From the NCBI RefSeq assembly GCF_006227205.1, contig NZ_VCNG01000022.1:35297-99296 (forward strand): a stretch of DNA of 64,000 bases, read 5' to 3'. Made by a program: the position numbers and the translations under genes. The notes below the pieces were generated by a model. It did no database searches, had not been told where the DNA came from, and was given only the letters and a program-made list of their open reading frames with translations. Below are positions 34,556 to 43,504 of the stretch, in pieces. The stretch's first letter is position 1, and each line of letters starts with the position of its first letter. The DNA comes from Pseudomonas sp. ICMP22404. GTDB lineage: Bacteria; Pseudomonadota; Gammaproteobacteria; Pseudomonadales; Pseudomonadaceae.

Positions 34556-35251
34556 ATGCGTAAATCGAATCTTCTGAACACCGCCCTGTTGATCGGGGTG
34601 ATGTCGGCCACCACCGCCCAGGCTTTCGAAGCGGGCGATGTTCTGATCCGCGCGGGAGCCGTGACCGTCGACCCTCGGGAAAGCAGCTCCAGCGTGCGCG
34701 TCGATCGCGGTAGCCTCGCCGGTACCGACCTGGGCGGCAAGGCGAGCCTGAACAGCGACACCCAGTTGGGCCTGAATTTCGCCTACATGATCACCGACCA
34801 CCTAGGCGTCGAGCTGCTGGCGGCGACGCCATTCGAACACGACGTGAATATCTCCGGCACCTCCGGTGGCATTGCCGATGGCAAGTTGGGATCCCTCAAG
34901 CATCTGCCGCCAACCGTGAGCCTGATCTACTACCCGCTCAACAACAAGGCAGCCTTCCAGCCCTACCTGGGCATTGGTATCAATTACACCTGGGTCTACG
35001 ATGAAAGCGTCGGCAGCCGCGCCAGCGCAGCAGGCTTCGACTCGTTTCACGCCAGCAATTCTTGGGGATGGGCAGCCCAGGCGGGCGCAGACTACATGCT
35101 CACCGATCGCCTGATGCTCAACGCACAGATGCGCTATATCGACATCGAGACCGATGCCTATGTAAGCAATACAACGCTTGGGGTCAGGTCCAAAGTGAAT
35201 GTCGAGGTGGACCCTTTCGTGTACATGGTTGGGCTGGGTTACAAATTCTGA
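34556..35251 (+). CDS. ompW: OmpW-family outer-membrane beta-barrel protein
   Basis: The 231-residue product has a signal peptide (1-23, A-Q-A). Its mature part begins F-E-A-G-D-V-L-I-R-A-G and has V-E-L-L-A-A-T-P-F-E-H, L-P-P-T-V-S-L-I-Y-Y-P and Y-L-G-I-G-I-N-Y-T near the middle, all OmpW hallmarks. The C-terminal strand ends in G-Y-K-F. OmpW forms an eight-stranded barrel with a hydrophobic channel for small nonpolar molecules. The ATG at 34556 has GGAG 6 bases upstream. It is monocistronic and ends facing the formate dehydrogenase operon across a hairpin. Confidence 0.93.
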   Translation: MRKSNLLNTALLIGVMSATTAQAFEAGDVLIRAGAVTVDPRESSSSVRVDRGSLAGTDLGGKASLNSDTQLGLNFAYMITDHLGVELLAATPFEHDVNISGTSGGIADGKLGSLKHLPPTVSLIYYPLNNKAAFQPYLGIGINYTWVYDESVGSRASAAGFDSFHASNSWGWAAQAGADYMLTDRLMLNAQMRYIDIETDAYVSNTTLGVRSKVNVEVDPFVYMVGLGYKF

Positions 35252-35279
35252 ACACAGCAGCCCTCTGTGCCCGGGGAAC

Positions 35280-35307
35280 GGTGCGCAGCCGACCAGGGCT
35301 GCGCACC
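35280..35307. terminator. Bidirectional terminator-like hairpin between ompW and fdsD
   Basis: Perfect 11-base arms GGTGCGCAGCC (35280-35290) and GGCTGCGCACC (35297-35307) with a 6-base loop lie between two convergent genes. There is no U-run on either side, but the stem is very strong and the position is right. Confidence 0.6.
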
Positions 35308-35318
35308 GAACCTTTGCG

Positions 35319-35528
35319 CTAGGATTCCGTCAACGCCGCCTGCACCAGCGGGTGCAGCCCATCGCCGGGGTTTTCCACCTGCCACTTCATCAGCTGATTG
35401 CGCATAACCGGCGTCCAGAAATTCTGGATATGCTGACGCACGCCATTCACCGCCAGTGTCCTGTCCGGCTCGCTGGAGAAGTACTGGCCGATCTGGTTGG
35501 CCATCTTGATCAGGCTTTCGGTACTCAT
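35319..35528 (-). CDS. fdsD: NAD-dependent formate dehydrogenase delta subunit FdsD
   Basis: The 69-residue product matches the FdsD family: an N-terminal helix with I-K-M-A-N-Q-I-G-Q-Y-F, then V-x-x-H-I-x-x-F-W and M-R-N-Q-L. FdsD is a small accessory subunit needed for stability and activity of the cytosolic molybdenum formate dehydrogenase. The ATG overlaps the stop of the alpha-subunit gene (ATGA), so it is the last cistron of the fdsGBAD operon. Confidence 0.9.
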   Translation of the reverse strand: MSTESLIKMANQIGQYFSSEPDRTLAVNGVRQHIQNFWTPVMRNQLMKWQVENPGDGLHPLVQAALTES

Positions 35529-38401
35529 CGACGCACCTCGGCTTTCTCGGCATGACGACGTTCGCGCAGCAGACGCCCCTGTTCATCGCTGAAGGCCTGG
35601 TAGCGTTTCTGCCATTCCGAAGGTTGGCTGACCCGCACGATTTCCACCGCCGTCACCTTGTATTCCGGGCAGTTGGTGGCCCAGTCGGAGTTGTCGGTGG
35701 TGATCACGTTGGCACCCGATTCCGGGAAGTGGAAGGTGGTGTAGACCACCCCTGGCGCCACTCGCTCGGAGACCTTGGCCCGCAGCACGGTTTGCCCGGC
35801 GCGGCTGCCGATGCCGACCCAGTCGCCCTCGACGATACCGCGGCTCTCGGCGTCGCTCGGATGGATTTCCAACCGGTCTTCCTCGTGCCAGGCGACGTTT
35901 TCGGTGCGACGAGTCTGGGCACCTACGTTGTACTGGCTGAGGATACGTCCGGTGGTCAGCAGCAACGGATAGCGACTGTTGACCTTCTCGTCGGTCGGCA
36001 CGTAGCCAGTGAGCATGAAGCGCCCTTTGCCACGGACGAACTCGTCGATGTGCATGATCGGCGTACCGTCCGGCGCGTCATCGTTGCACGGCCATTGCAG
36101 GCTGCCATGGCGATCCAGTTCGGCGTAGCTGACCCGGGTGAACGTCGGCGTCAGGCGGGCGATTTCATCCATGATCTCGGAAGGATGCTTGTAGTTCATC
36201 TTGTAGCCCAGGGCTTCGGACAGGGCCATGGTGGCCTCCCAGTCAGCCTTGCCTGCCAGGGGCTCCATCACCTTGCGTACCCGCGAGATACGGCGCTCGG
36301 CGTTGGTGAAGGTACCGTCCTTCTCAAGGAACGAGCTGCCCGGCAGGAATACGTGGGCGAACTTCGCCGTCTCGTTAAGGAAGATGTCCTGCACCACCAC
36401 GCATTCCAGGGCGCTCAGGGCCGCGGTCACGTGCTGGGTGTTCGGGTCGCTCTGGGCGATGTCCTCGCCTTGGCAATAAAGTGCCTTGAAGGAGCCATCC
36501 AGCGCCGCCTCGAACATGTTCGGAATGCGCAGCCCCGGATCGGGTTGCAGAGTCACGTTCCAGGCCTGCTCGAACTGGGCGCGTACCACATCGTTGGAGA
36601 CGTGGCGATAACCGGGCAGCTCGTGGGGGAACGAGCCCATGTCGCAGGAGCCCTGCACGTTGTTCTGCCCGCGCAACGGGTTCACGCCGACGCCTTCGCG
36701 ACCGATGTTACCGGTGACCATGGCAAGGTTGGCGATGCCCATCACCGACGTACTGCCCTGGCTATGCTCGGTAACGCCGAGGCCGTAGTAGATGGCCGCG
36801 TTGCCGCCAGTGGCGTAGAGCCGTGCGGCGGCGCGGATCTGCTCGGCAGGCACGCCGCACACCGGGCCCAGGACCTCGGGCGCGTTCTCCGGCAGGCTGA
36901 CGAAGTCACGCCAGCGGGCAAAGTCCGCGGCCTCGCAGCGCTCGTCAACGAAAGGCTGGTTGACCAGCCCTTCGGTGACAATCACATGGGCCAGCGCATT
37001 GAGCATCGCCACGTTGGTGCCCGGGCGAAGTTGAAGGTGCAGGTCGGCGCGGGCATGGGGCGAATCCACCAGGTCGATGCGCCGTGGATCGATGACGATC
37101 AGCCGCGCACCCTGGCGCAGGCGACGCTTGAGCTGGGAACCGAACACCGGGTGGGCATCGGTCGGGTTGGCGCCCATCACCAGGATCACGTCGGCCAGCA
37201 TCACCGAATCGAAGGTCTGGGTACCGGCGGACTCGCCAAGTGTCTGCTTGAGGCCATAACCGGTCGGCGAATGGCAGACCCGGGCGCAGGTGTCGACGTT
37301 GTTGTTGCCGAAGGCGGTACGCACCAGCTTCTGCACCAGGTAGGTTTCTTCGTTGGTGCAGCGGCTGGAGGTGATGCCGCCGATGGAGTCGCGGCCGTAT
37401 TTCAACTGAATGCGACGGAATTCACTGGCCGCGTAGTTGACGGCTTCGTCCCAGCTGACTTCCTGCCACGGATCGTTGATGTGCTTGCGGATCATCGGCT
37501 TGGTGATGCGATCCGGGTGAGTGGCGTAGCCCCAGGCGAAACGACCCTTGACGCAGGAATGGCCGTGGTTGGCCTGGCCGTTTTTGTCCGGAACCATGCG
37601 CACCAGTTGGTCGCCTTTCATTTCGGCGCGGAAGGAGCACCCGACACCACAGTAGGCACACGTGGTGATGACGCTGCGCTCCGGCTGGCCGATTTCCACC
37701 ACGCTTTTTTCCATCAGCGTGGCCGTCGGGCAGGCCTGCACACAGGCGCCGCAGGACACGCATTCGGAGTCGAGGAAGTTGTCACCGCCAGCGGCCGCCA
37801 CACGCGAATCGAAGCCGCGTCCGGTGATGGTCAGTGCGAAAGTGCCTTGGGTTTCCTCGCAGGCCCGCACGCAGCGGTTGCAGACGATGCATTTGCTCGG
37901 GTCGTAGTCAAAATAAGGGTTGGAAACGTCTTTCGTTTCGGCCAGGTGGTTGTCACCTTCATAGCCATAGCGCACTTCACGCAGGCCGACCTGCCCCGCC
38001 ACTGTCTGCAATTCGCAGTTGCCGTTGGCCGAGCACGTCAGGCAGTCCAGTGGGTGGTCGGAGATGTACAGCTCCATCACGTTACGCCGCAAGCCGGCGA
38101 GTCGGGAGGTCTGGGTGCGCACCACCATGCCTTCGGTGACCGGTGTGGTGCACGAGGCCGGATAGCCGCGCATGCCGTCGATCTCCACCAGGCACATGCG
38201 GCAGGAGCCGAACGGTTCCAGGCTGTCGGTGGCGCAGAGTTTGGGGATGGTGGTGCCGAGCAATGCCGCGGCGCGCATCACCGAAGTACCGGAGGGAACG
38301 ATGATTTCGCGGCCGTCGATGCTCAGGCTGACTTGCACCTCGCTTTCGCGTTCGGGGGTGCCCAGGTCGATATCGCTGGCGGGATCGAAGATATTGATCA
38401 T
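35525..38401 (-). CDS. fdsA: NAD-dependent formate dehydrogenase alpha (catalytic) subunit FdsA
   Basis: The 958-residue molybdo-iron-sulfur subunit oxidises formate to CO2. It has an N-terminal [2Fe-2S] domain (F-G-S-C-R-M-C), a His/Cys [4Fe-4S] site (H-P-L-D-C-L-T-C), two ferredoxin clusters (C-I-V-C-N-R-C and C-V-S-C-G-A-C) and the MopB cluster C-A-Y-C-G-V-G-C. The bis-MGD catalytic domain follows, with the metal-ligand Cys in A-R-V-C-H-S-P-T-G. The C-terminal MGD-binding beta-barrel is present (N-V-A-W-H-E-E-D). The ATG at 38401 overlaps the beta-gene stop (ATGA) and has GGAGG 7 bases upstream. In-frame sequence upstream belongs to the beta gene. Confidence 0.95.
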   Translation of the reverse strand: MINIFDPASDIDLGTPERESEVQVSLSIDGREIIVPSGTSVMRAAALLGTTIPKLCATDSLEPFGSCRMCLVEIDGMRGYPASCTTPVTEGMVVRTQTSRLAGLRRNVMELYISDHPLDCLTCSANGNCELQTVAGQVGLREVRYGYEGDNHLAETKDVSNPYFDYDPSKCIVCNRCVRACEETQGTFALTITGRGFDSRVAAAGGDNFLDSECVSCGACVQACPTATLMEKSVVEIGQPERSVITTCAYCGVGCSFRAEMKGDQLVRMVPDKNGQANHGHSCVKGRFAWGYATHPDRITKPMIRKHINDPWQEVSWDEAVNYAASEFRRIQLKYGRDSIGGITSSRCTNEETYLVQKLVRTAFGNNNVDTCARVCHSPTGYGLKQTLGESAGTQTFDSVMLADVILVMGANPTDAHPVFGSQLKRRLRQGARLIVIDPRRIDLVDSPHARADLHLQLRPGTNVAMLNALAHVIVTEGLVNQPFVDERCEAADFARWRDFVSLPENAPEVLGPVCGVPAEQIRAAARLYATGGNAAIYYGLGVTEHSQGSTSVMGIANLAMVTGNIGREGVGVNPLRGQNNVQGSCDMGSFPHELPGYRHVSNDVVRAQFEQAWNVTLQPDPGLRIPNMFEAALDGSFKALYCQGEDIAQSDPNTQHVTAALSALECVVVQDIFLNETAKFAHVFLPGSSFLEKDGTFTNAERRISRVRKVMEPLAGKADWEATMALSEALGYKMNYKHPSEIMDEIARLTPTFTRVSYAELDRHGSLQWPCNDDAPDGTPIMHIDEFVRGKGRFMLTGYVPTDEKVNSRYPLLLTTGRILSQYNVGAQTRRTENVAWHEEDRLEIHPSDAESRGIVEGDWVGIGSRAGQTVLRAKVSERVAPGVVYTTFHFPESGANVITTDNSDWATNCPEYKVTAVEIVRVSQPSEWQKRYQAFSDEQGRLLRERRHAEKAEVRR

Positions 38402-39957
38402 TGGTCGGCCTCCGTGGTCGCCAGACCGAAGTCGGCAGGGAAATGCTTGAGGGCGCTGGCGACAGGATAGGAGGTCATCCCACCCAAGGCACAGAGCGAA
38501 CCGTATTGCAGGGTGTCGCAGAGGTCCTGGAGCAACAGGACCTGTTCCTGGCGGGCACCGGCATCGGTGCTGGCGAGCAGCCGGTCCACCACTTCCACCC
38601 CACGGGTGGAGCCGATCCGGCACGGCGTGCATTTGCCGCAGGATTCTTCGGCGCAGAACTGCAGGGCGAAACGGGCCATATGCGCCATGTCCAGGCTGTC
38701 ATCGGCCACCACCACGCCGCCGTGGCCAAGCATCGCGCCCATAGCGGCAAACGCCTCGTAATCCAGCGGTGTATCGAACTGCGAAGGTGGCACCCAGGCA
38801 CCCAGCGGGCCACCCACCTGGGCGGCCTTCAATGGCCGGCCGCTGGCGGTACCACCGCCATATTCTTCCACCAGCTCGCGCAGCGTCAGGCCGAAGGCGC
38901 GCTCCACCAGGCCGCCATGGCGGATGTTGCCGGCCAGTTGGAACGGCATCGTTCCCAGGGAACGGCCCATGCCGAAGTCGCGGTAGAACTGGGCGCCCTT
39001 CTCCAGGATCACCGGGACCGAAGTCAGGGTCAGCACGTTGTGAACCAGGGTTGGCAGCCCGAACAGGCCTTGCAGCGCAGGCAACGGCGGCTTGGCGCGA
39101 ACCGTGCCCCGCTTGCCTTCGAGGGACTCCAGCAGGGCGGTTTCTTCGCCGCAGATGTAGGCACCGGCGCCCACCCGGACTTCCAGTTCGAAAGCACGGC
39201 CACTGCCCGCCACGTTGGCGCCCAGGTAGCCGGCCTCGCGGGCGATGCCCAGGGCATCGTTCAACGTCGCGACAGCGTCCGGATATTCCGAACGCACATA
39301 GATGTAGCCCATGGTGGCGCCTACCGCGATACCCGCAATGATCATGCCTTCGATCAGCAGGAACGGATCGCCTTCCATCAGCATGCGGTCGGCGAATGTG
39401 CCGGAGTCGCCTTCGTCGGCGTTGCACACCACATATTTCTGCGTACCCGGCGCATCGCGCACGGTGCGCCACTTGATGCCCGCCGGGAACGCCGCGCCGC
39501 CCCGGCCGCGCAGGCCCGAGTCGAGCACGCTGGCCACCACTTGCGCGCCATCCTGCTGGATTGCGCGAGCCAGGCCCTGGAAGCCGCCATGGGCGCGATA
39601 GTCATCCAGCGACAGCGGCCGGGTGATACCGGCGCGAGCGAACAGCAGGCGCTGTTGGCTCTTGAGATAAGGGATGTCCTCCACCGGCCCCAGGGCCAAT
39701 GGATGGATGCCGGGGTCGCCTGCCAGGGCGTCGAGCAGCCCAGGCACGTCCGCCGGTGTGACGGGGCCGAAGCCCAGCCGGCCGCTGGTGGTTTCCAGCT
39801 CCAGCAGCGGTTCCAGCCAATAGAGGCCACGGGAACTGGTGCGCTGCACCTCCAGCGGCAACTGCCGCCGCTCGGCCTCGCGCATCAGCGCGACGGCCAC
39901 CGTGTCCGCGCCGACGGCGCGGGCTACCGAATCGCGGGGAATGTAGAGCTTCAGCAT
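38398..39957 (-). CDS. fdsB: NAD-dependent formate dehydrogenase beta subunit FdsB (NuoF-like)
   Basis: The 519-residue diaphorase subunit passes electrons from FdsA to NAD+. An N-terminal thioredoxin-like ferredoxin part without the full Cys set (about 1-110) precedes the NuoF-type domain: FMN motif G-L-R-G-R-G-G-A-A-F-P-A-G, N-A-D-E-G-D-S-G-T-F-A-D-R, N-V-L-T-L, G-A-Y-I-C-G-E-E-T, and the [4Fe-4S] motif E-S-C-G-K-C-T-P-C-R with a downstream Cys. Its start overlaps the gamma gene by 7 bases and its stop overlaps the alpha start, so the whole operon is translationally coupled. Confidence 0.94.
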   Translation of the reverse strand: MLKLYIPRDSVARAVGADTVAVALMREAERRQLPLEVQRTSSRGLYWLEPLLELETTSGRLGFGPVTPADVPGLLDALAGDPGIHPLALGPVEDIPYLKSQQRLLFARAGITRPLSLDDYRAHGGFQGLARAIQQDGAQVVASVLDSGLRGRGGAAFPAGIKWRTVRDAPGTQKYVVCNADEGDSGTFADRMLMEGDPFLLIEGMIIAGIAVGATMGYIYVRSEYPDAVATLNDALGIAREAGYLGANVAGSGRAFELEVRVGAGAYICGEETALLESLEGKRGTVRAKPPLPALQGLFGLPTLVHNVLTLTSVPVILEKGAQFYRDFGMGRSLGTMPFQLAGNIRHGGLVERAFGLTLRELVEEYGGGTASGRPLKAAQVGGPLGAWVPPSQFDTPLDYEAFAAMGAMLGHGGVVVADDSLDMAHMARFALQFCAEESCGKCTPCRIGSTRGVEVVDRLLASTDAGARQEQVLLLQDLCDTLQYGSLCALGGMTSYPVASALKHFPADFGLATTEADQ

Positions 39958-40433
39958 GTGCCTTCCTCCTGGCAGCCATTGACCAGCTCGCGCAGGCGCT
40001 CAGGCGTCAGCCGTGCGTGCAACTGGCCATCCAGCTCCAGGGCCGGCGAGCAGACACAGGCCCCCAGGCAATAGACCGGCCGCAAACTGATGCTGCCATC
40101 GGCGCTGGTGCCGTGATCGTCCAGAGACAGTTGTTCGCGCAATTGGGCAGCCAACTGTTCGGCCCCCATGCTTTGGCACGACTCCGCCCGGCAAAGACGC
40201 AAGGTATGGCGTGCGGGCGGCGCGGTACGGAAATCGTGATAGAAACTGATAACGCCGCGCACTTCAGCCAGACTGAGGTTGAGGGCATGGGCGATCTCCG
40301 GGACGGCCGCGTCGGGAACGTACCCGCAGCCCTCCTGGATGGCATGAAGAATCGGCAGCAAGGCACCGGGGGTGTCCTTTTCGCGCTCCAATACACGTTG
40401 AATCAGAGGCAGGTGAAGCGTCTCATCGGGCAT
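39951..40433 (-). CDS. fdsG: NAD-dependent formate dehydrogenase gamma subunit FdsG (NuoE-like)
   Basis: The 160-residue product has the NuoE/thioredoxin-like [2Fe-2S] fold: L-R-L-C-R-A-E-S-C (C-x4-C) and V-Y-C-L-G-A-C (C-x3-C), plus G-Y-V-P and V-I-S-F-Y-H-D-F in the helical N-terminus. It transfers electrons within the FdsGBA complex. I chose the ATG at 40433 with GAGG 7 bases upstream; 26 further in-frame residues upstream are not family-like. It is the promoter-proximal gene of fdsGBAD. No fdsC/fdhD or molybdenum cofactor gene is adjacent. Confidence 0.93.
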   Translation of the reverse strand: MPDETLHLPLIQRVLEREKDTPGALLPILHAIQEGCGYVPDAAVPEIAHALNLSLAEVRGVISFYHDFRTAPPARHTLRLCRAESCQSMGAEQLAAQLREQLSLDDHGTSADGSISLRPVYCLGACVCSPALELDGQLHARLTPERLRELVNGCQEEGTC

Positions 40434-40769
40434 AAACTTACCTCGGCATCTCGAACGAAACTGCTGAAGGCAGTCGTCCGGAGTCTTGGCTGCGGCGTCC
40501 GGCCACGTCACGGAAGCGTGGTTGTCCGGTCGCCCTCCTCGCTCTCCGGTCAGGCATCTTGGTGCGCCTGATCCGGGGCATCGTTACAGCTTGCCACTCC
40601 CGGGAACTGGCAATTGCACATGGACGACAAAACGCGTTCTGAAAGCGACTCGAGGTGAAAGTCGCCCGCGTTCCACGGGAACTTGTTTTATAACCCATTG
40701 CCGGCGACTTGCACATTGGCGAAAACAGCTCTAAACCCACTCATTCATATAGCTCATGAGAAACGCAGG
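40434..40769. promoter_or_regulatory. 336-base divergent spacer between fdsG and a membrane-protein gene
   Basis: No gene was seen. It contains an inverted repeat TTGCCA-N11-TGGCAA (about 40592-40614) and a small hairpin CGACT-N8-AGTCG (about 40648-40665). The promoters of both operons must lie here. No recognised operator or riboswitch was identified. Confidence 0.35.
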
Positions 40770-41705
40770 ATGCGGGAAGCAACGAGTGAACTGGAAAAGC
40801 AAATTGATCTGGCAACGAAGCTGCTTTCCCTGGCGGCGAAAGTTGGCTTACTGACTGGCGGGACGTGCATCGTCAGCTACCTGCTCGGCAATGGCCATTA
40901 CCCGCAAGGCGTTTCCATCGGAGACAGCCTGCTGTTTTTGGTCGCGGCGTTTTGTTTCGGGGTCATCTGTCTTTACTTTTCGGTGTCCGTCACGGCTGCG
41001 GGCGTGTTGCTTGCACCAATGTTCGTACCGGTGCTGAGATTTCTCATCTGGGTGACAACGATATTCCGTGCTGAAAAGTCCAAAGCGGAACTGAAACTAC
41101 AAAAAATAACGTTCCTGACGGTGTTTTTTGGCATCTGTGGTGTGGTGACCATTTATTTTCTTGCGCGCAAGAATCCCCTGGAACATATCCCTCTCGTTCT
41201 GTTGCCAATCTTTCAATACGTCGTTTATTCGGCCTTCCTACAGCAGAACAACAAGATCAAAGCCGCTTACGGACCGCCCCCGAAAATAGCCGATACCGAG
41301 TCTTCCGAGACAGACGCCCGGGTCGATGTGAAACCCATGAAAAGACTCAGGGCGATGATCGCCGGACTCCTCATCCTTACCCCCATTCTCATGGGCGGCG
41401 TCACCTCGGACTTACTGCAAACCGCCATGAGCCTGGCAAAGATACGCATCGAACGAGCGACGATTCTGGTAAAGCCGCCTTATGCCAACTTACTGCCTGC
41501 TCCCCAGGACTCACCCTTGCAAGACTATAAAACCTTTGAAAATGCGACCGTGGTGTTCCGCGGGGTTGGCAACTCGACACTGATTGAAATGCGTACCGCA
41601 GATACGGCTATCCGGCTGGAAATCCCCAATGACTCGATCATCATCGAACGCAACACGAGACTCATCACTCAACCCAAACCGGAAACTGGAGATAAAGCCG
41701 GATAA
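40770..41705 (+). CDS. Hypothetical multi-pass membrane protein (311 aa)
   Basis: The 311-residue protein begins with a charged amphipathic helix (E-A-T-S-E-L-E-K-Q-I). About five hydrophobic segments follow (roughly residues 20-40, 48-75, 85-95, 112-130 and 137-155). After a hydrophilic Asp/Glu/Ser-rich linker there is one more membrane segment near residue 195, then a C-terminal soluble domain of about 100 residues. I recognise no family. GC content is visibly lower than in the flanking fds operon, suggesting acquisition. The ATG at 40770 has only a weak SD. It is monocistronic and ends at a terminator hairpin. Confidence 0.6.
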   Translation: MREATSELEKQIDLATKLLSLAAKVGLLTGGTCIVSYLLGNGHYPQGVSIGDSLLFLVAAFCFGVICLYFSVSVTAAGVLLAPMFVPVLRFLIWVTTIFRAEKSKAELKLQKITFLTVFFGICGVVTIYFLARKNPLEHIPLVLLPIFQYVVYSAFLQQNNKIKAAYGPPPKIADTESSETDARVDVKPMKRLRAMIAGLLILTPILMGGVTSDLLQTAMSLAKIRIERATILVKPPYANLLPAPQDSPLQDYKTFENATVVFRGVGNSTLIEMRTADTAIRLEIPNDSIIIERNTRLITQPKPETGDKAG

Positions 41706-41716
41706 TCAGGGCAATT

Positions 41717-41742
41717 GAATCCCGCACAGCCCTGCGGGATTT
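41717..41742. terminator. Bidirectional terminator hairpin
   Basis: Arms GAATCCCGCA (41717-41726) and TGCGGGATTT (41733-41742) with a CAGCCC loop lie between two convergent genes, with a T-run on the plus side and an A/T end on the other. Confidence 0.65.
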
Positions 41743-41759
41743 CCAGATAGTCGGCAACC

Positions 41760-42710
41760 TTACAATAAGGGGCGCACAAAACACTGTTCCATGACCCGCC
41801 GCCCCCACTGCTGCCCTTCCTGCTCATGTTCCAATCTGAAACCGAAATCTTCATATAACCTGCGGGCTGCATCGAGCCCCTGGAATGTCCAGAGCCGGGT
41901 AGCAGGAAACTGCCACTGGTCGCAGAACTTCATCGCTTCGGCCAACAGGCGCCTGCCTGCCCCCTTGCCCCGGGCGCAGTCGTCGAGAATGAAACAGCGC
42001 AGGATCGCTTCACCCCCTTCGCCTTCACCGTCAATGGCAATCGAGCCGACAATGCGCTCACCCTCCAGGGCCACCCAGACCTCATTGCGTGGGTTGTGCA
42101 AACGCCCCATCAGTTCGGCCATGTCCGAGGCCACCAGGCTTTCGAAGGGCTGGCCGAAATCCGAATGCCGGGCGTAATAATCCGCATGCATCTGGACAAT
42201 GCGGCCGATGATGCCGGGGCGGTACCCGCGGGCAATGTCCAATGGCACCGGGGATGACACTTCAGCACCGAGTCGATGCGCGCGAAGTGCGACAGCATAG
42301 TGAGCGATGCCTTCACGGACTGTCCGGCGTTGTTCCTCGCTCAAGTGAGACATGGCCGCTTCTACCTGCTGCGTGGCGAAGCGATCGATGGAGCGCAGGG
42401 TTTTGGCGCCCTGCGCAGTGAGTCGCAGGTGCTTGGAACGCGCGTCAGCCCCATTGGGAACCTCTTCGAGCTCACCCGCCTCGATGAGCTTGCGAACCAT
42501 GCGGCTCACACTGGACTTTTCCAGCCCAAGGAGCTCGACCAGCTCGGCAGCCGTCAGCACCTTCCGGCTCCCGATCTCGACGATGGCGTGCACGGATGAG
42601 GGCGGATACGCCGTAGCCGCCAGCGTGGCATTCATGAATCCCAGTTCTCGCACCATGAGGCGCGACGCCGAACGGATGTGGTGGATCAGGTCATGCGGGA
42701 AATGGCCCAT
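41760..42710 (-). CDS. MarR-type regulator fused to a GNAT acetyltransferase
   Basis: The 316-residue two-domain protein has an N-terminal MarR winged helix (about 1-150): L-T-A-A-E-L-V-E-L-L-G-L-E-K-S-S-V-S-R-M-V, then D-A-R-S-K-H-L-R-L-T-A-Q-G for the wing. A C-terminal GNAT domain (about 165-316) follows, with the acetyl-CoA loop C-A-R-G-K-G-A-G-R-R-L-L-A-E-A and C-terminal A-A-R-R-L-Y-E-D-F-G-F. The architecture recurs in pseudomonads. One protein could both repress genes and acetylate a small molecule or protein. I chose the ATG at 42710 with GAGG 8 bases upstream; a GTG at 42719 is an alternative. Confidence 0.87.
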   Translation of the reverse strand: MGHFPHDLIHHIRSASRLMVRELGFMNATLAATAYPPSSVHAIVEIGSRKVLTAAELVELLGLEKSSVSRMVRKLIEAGELEEVPNGADARSKHLRLTAQGAKTLRSIDRFATQQVEAAMSHLSEEQRRTVREGIAHYAVALRAHRLGAEVSSPVPLDIARGYRPGIIGRIVQMHADYYARHSDFGQPFESLVASDMAELMGRLHNPRNEVWVALEGERIVGSIAIDGEGEGGEAILRCFILDDCARGKGAGRRLLAEAMKFCDQWQFPATRLWTFQGLDAARRLYEDFGFRLEHEQEGQQWGRRVMEQCFVRPLL

Positions 42711-42890
42711 GGCACACACCTCAGCAGAAATATGCAGTTAGTTGTATAGCACAACCAACTTAACCCTGGGCATGAGGTGCTTTCATTCGAACTTTATTCC
42801 TGGCAGGCCGGCTCAAGAAATGCGCGCAACCTGACCGACGCGGCGCTGACGTCAGGAACTGAATTTTCAGGGCCAGGCCTGACACTGCCC

Positions 42891-43409
42891 CTACTTCAAC
42901 TCCACCAACCGGAGCGCCTGCGACCCGTCCAGCGACAGGTGAATGGTGGCCGCCCGGCTAGGAAAATTCGGCGCATCGTCGTCGGTATTCTCCATAACCG
43001 GAATATCGATCAACGTCTGCTCACCTGTCGGATCACTGACCAGTTTGGCATCCAGCTTGTCGATCGAACGCCAGCTGTCACCACCAATGCGCATTACGTC
43101 GAGCAAGTTGTAGCGTTGCTTGCCCTCTTCGTTCTCTTCAGGGTTGAAAACCGCCAGGTATTGGCTGTAATTGTTGCCCATGCCAAAACCTTCAATGGTG
43201 AACACCGCAAGCGTTACTTCGCTGTCCTCCCCAGTATCCAGCGTCTGCACCAGCGTCGCTTCAGGGTAGCCGGTGGCGTAGCTGTCCTTGAGGAGTGCCA
43301 CCAGATGCCCGACCTGTTCCTCCAAAGGCTTTGGAAGGGACTTCGGCTCGGCGGCGTGAGTCAGGGTACAGGCGAGGAACAGACTGGCAGTCAGCAGGTG
43401 CAATTTCAT
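42891..43409 (-). CDS. Exported hypothetical protein (172 aa)
   Basis: The 172-residue product has a clear signal peptide (1-19, T-H-A). The mature part is acidic and strand-rich, with G-F-G-M-G-N-N-Y-S-Q-Y-L-A-V-F near the middle, and should be periplasmic. No family is recognised. The start codon at 43409 has no purine-rich SD: the bases immediately upstream are pyrimidine-rich (CTTTCTCCTCC). The gene is monocistronic between the MarR-GNAT gene and the nuclease-like pair. Confidence 0.65.
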   Translation of the reverse strand: MKLHLLTASLFLACTLTHAAEPKSLPKPLEEQVGHLVALLKDSYATGYPEATLVQTLDTGEDSEVTLAVFTIEGFGMGNNYSQYLAVFNPEENEEGKQRYNLLDVMRIGGDSWRSIDKLDAKLVSDPTGEQTLIDIPVMENTDDDAPNFPSRAATIHLSLDGSQALRLVELK

Positions 43410-43504
43410 GGAGGAGAAAGTCCGGGATACGGGAGGTGAGCGCGGATATTAGCGCATCGACAGCAGGATTGATTAGCCCCGCATTACCCACAGGAGACTA
43501 TTAT

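Noticed and set aside
35552..38470. 972-codon plus-strand frame opposite fdsA
   Set aside because: This antisense shadow is driven by GC-rich codon bias. The FdsA frame contains all expected Fe-S and molybdenum motifs.
38401..40074. 557-codon plus-strand frame opposite fdsB
   Set aside because: It is an antisense shadow with no domain. The FdsB frame has FMN and [4Fe-4S] motifs.
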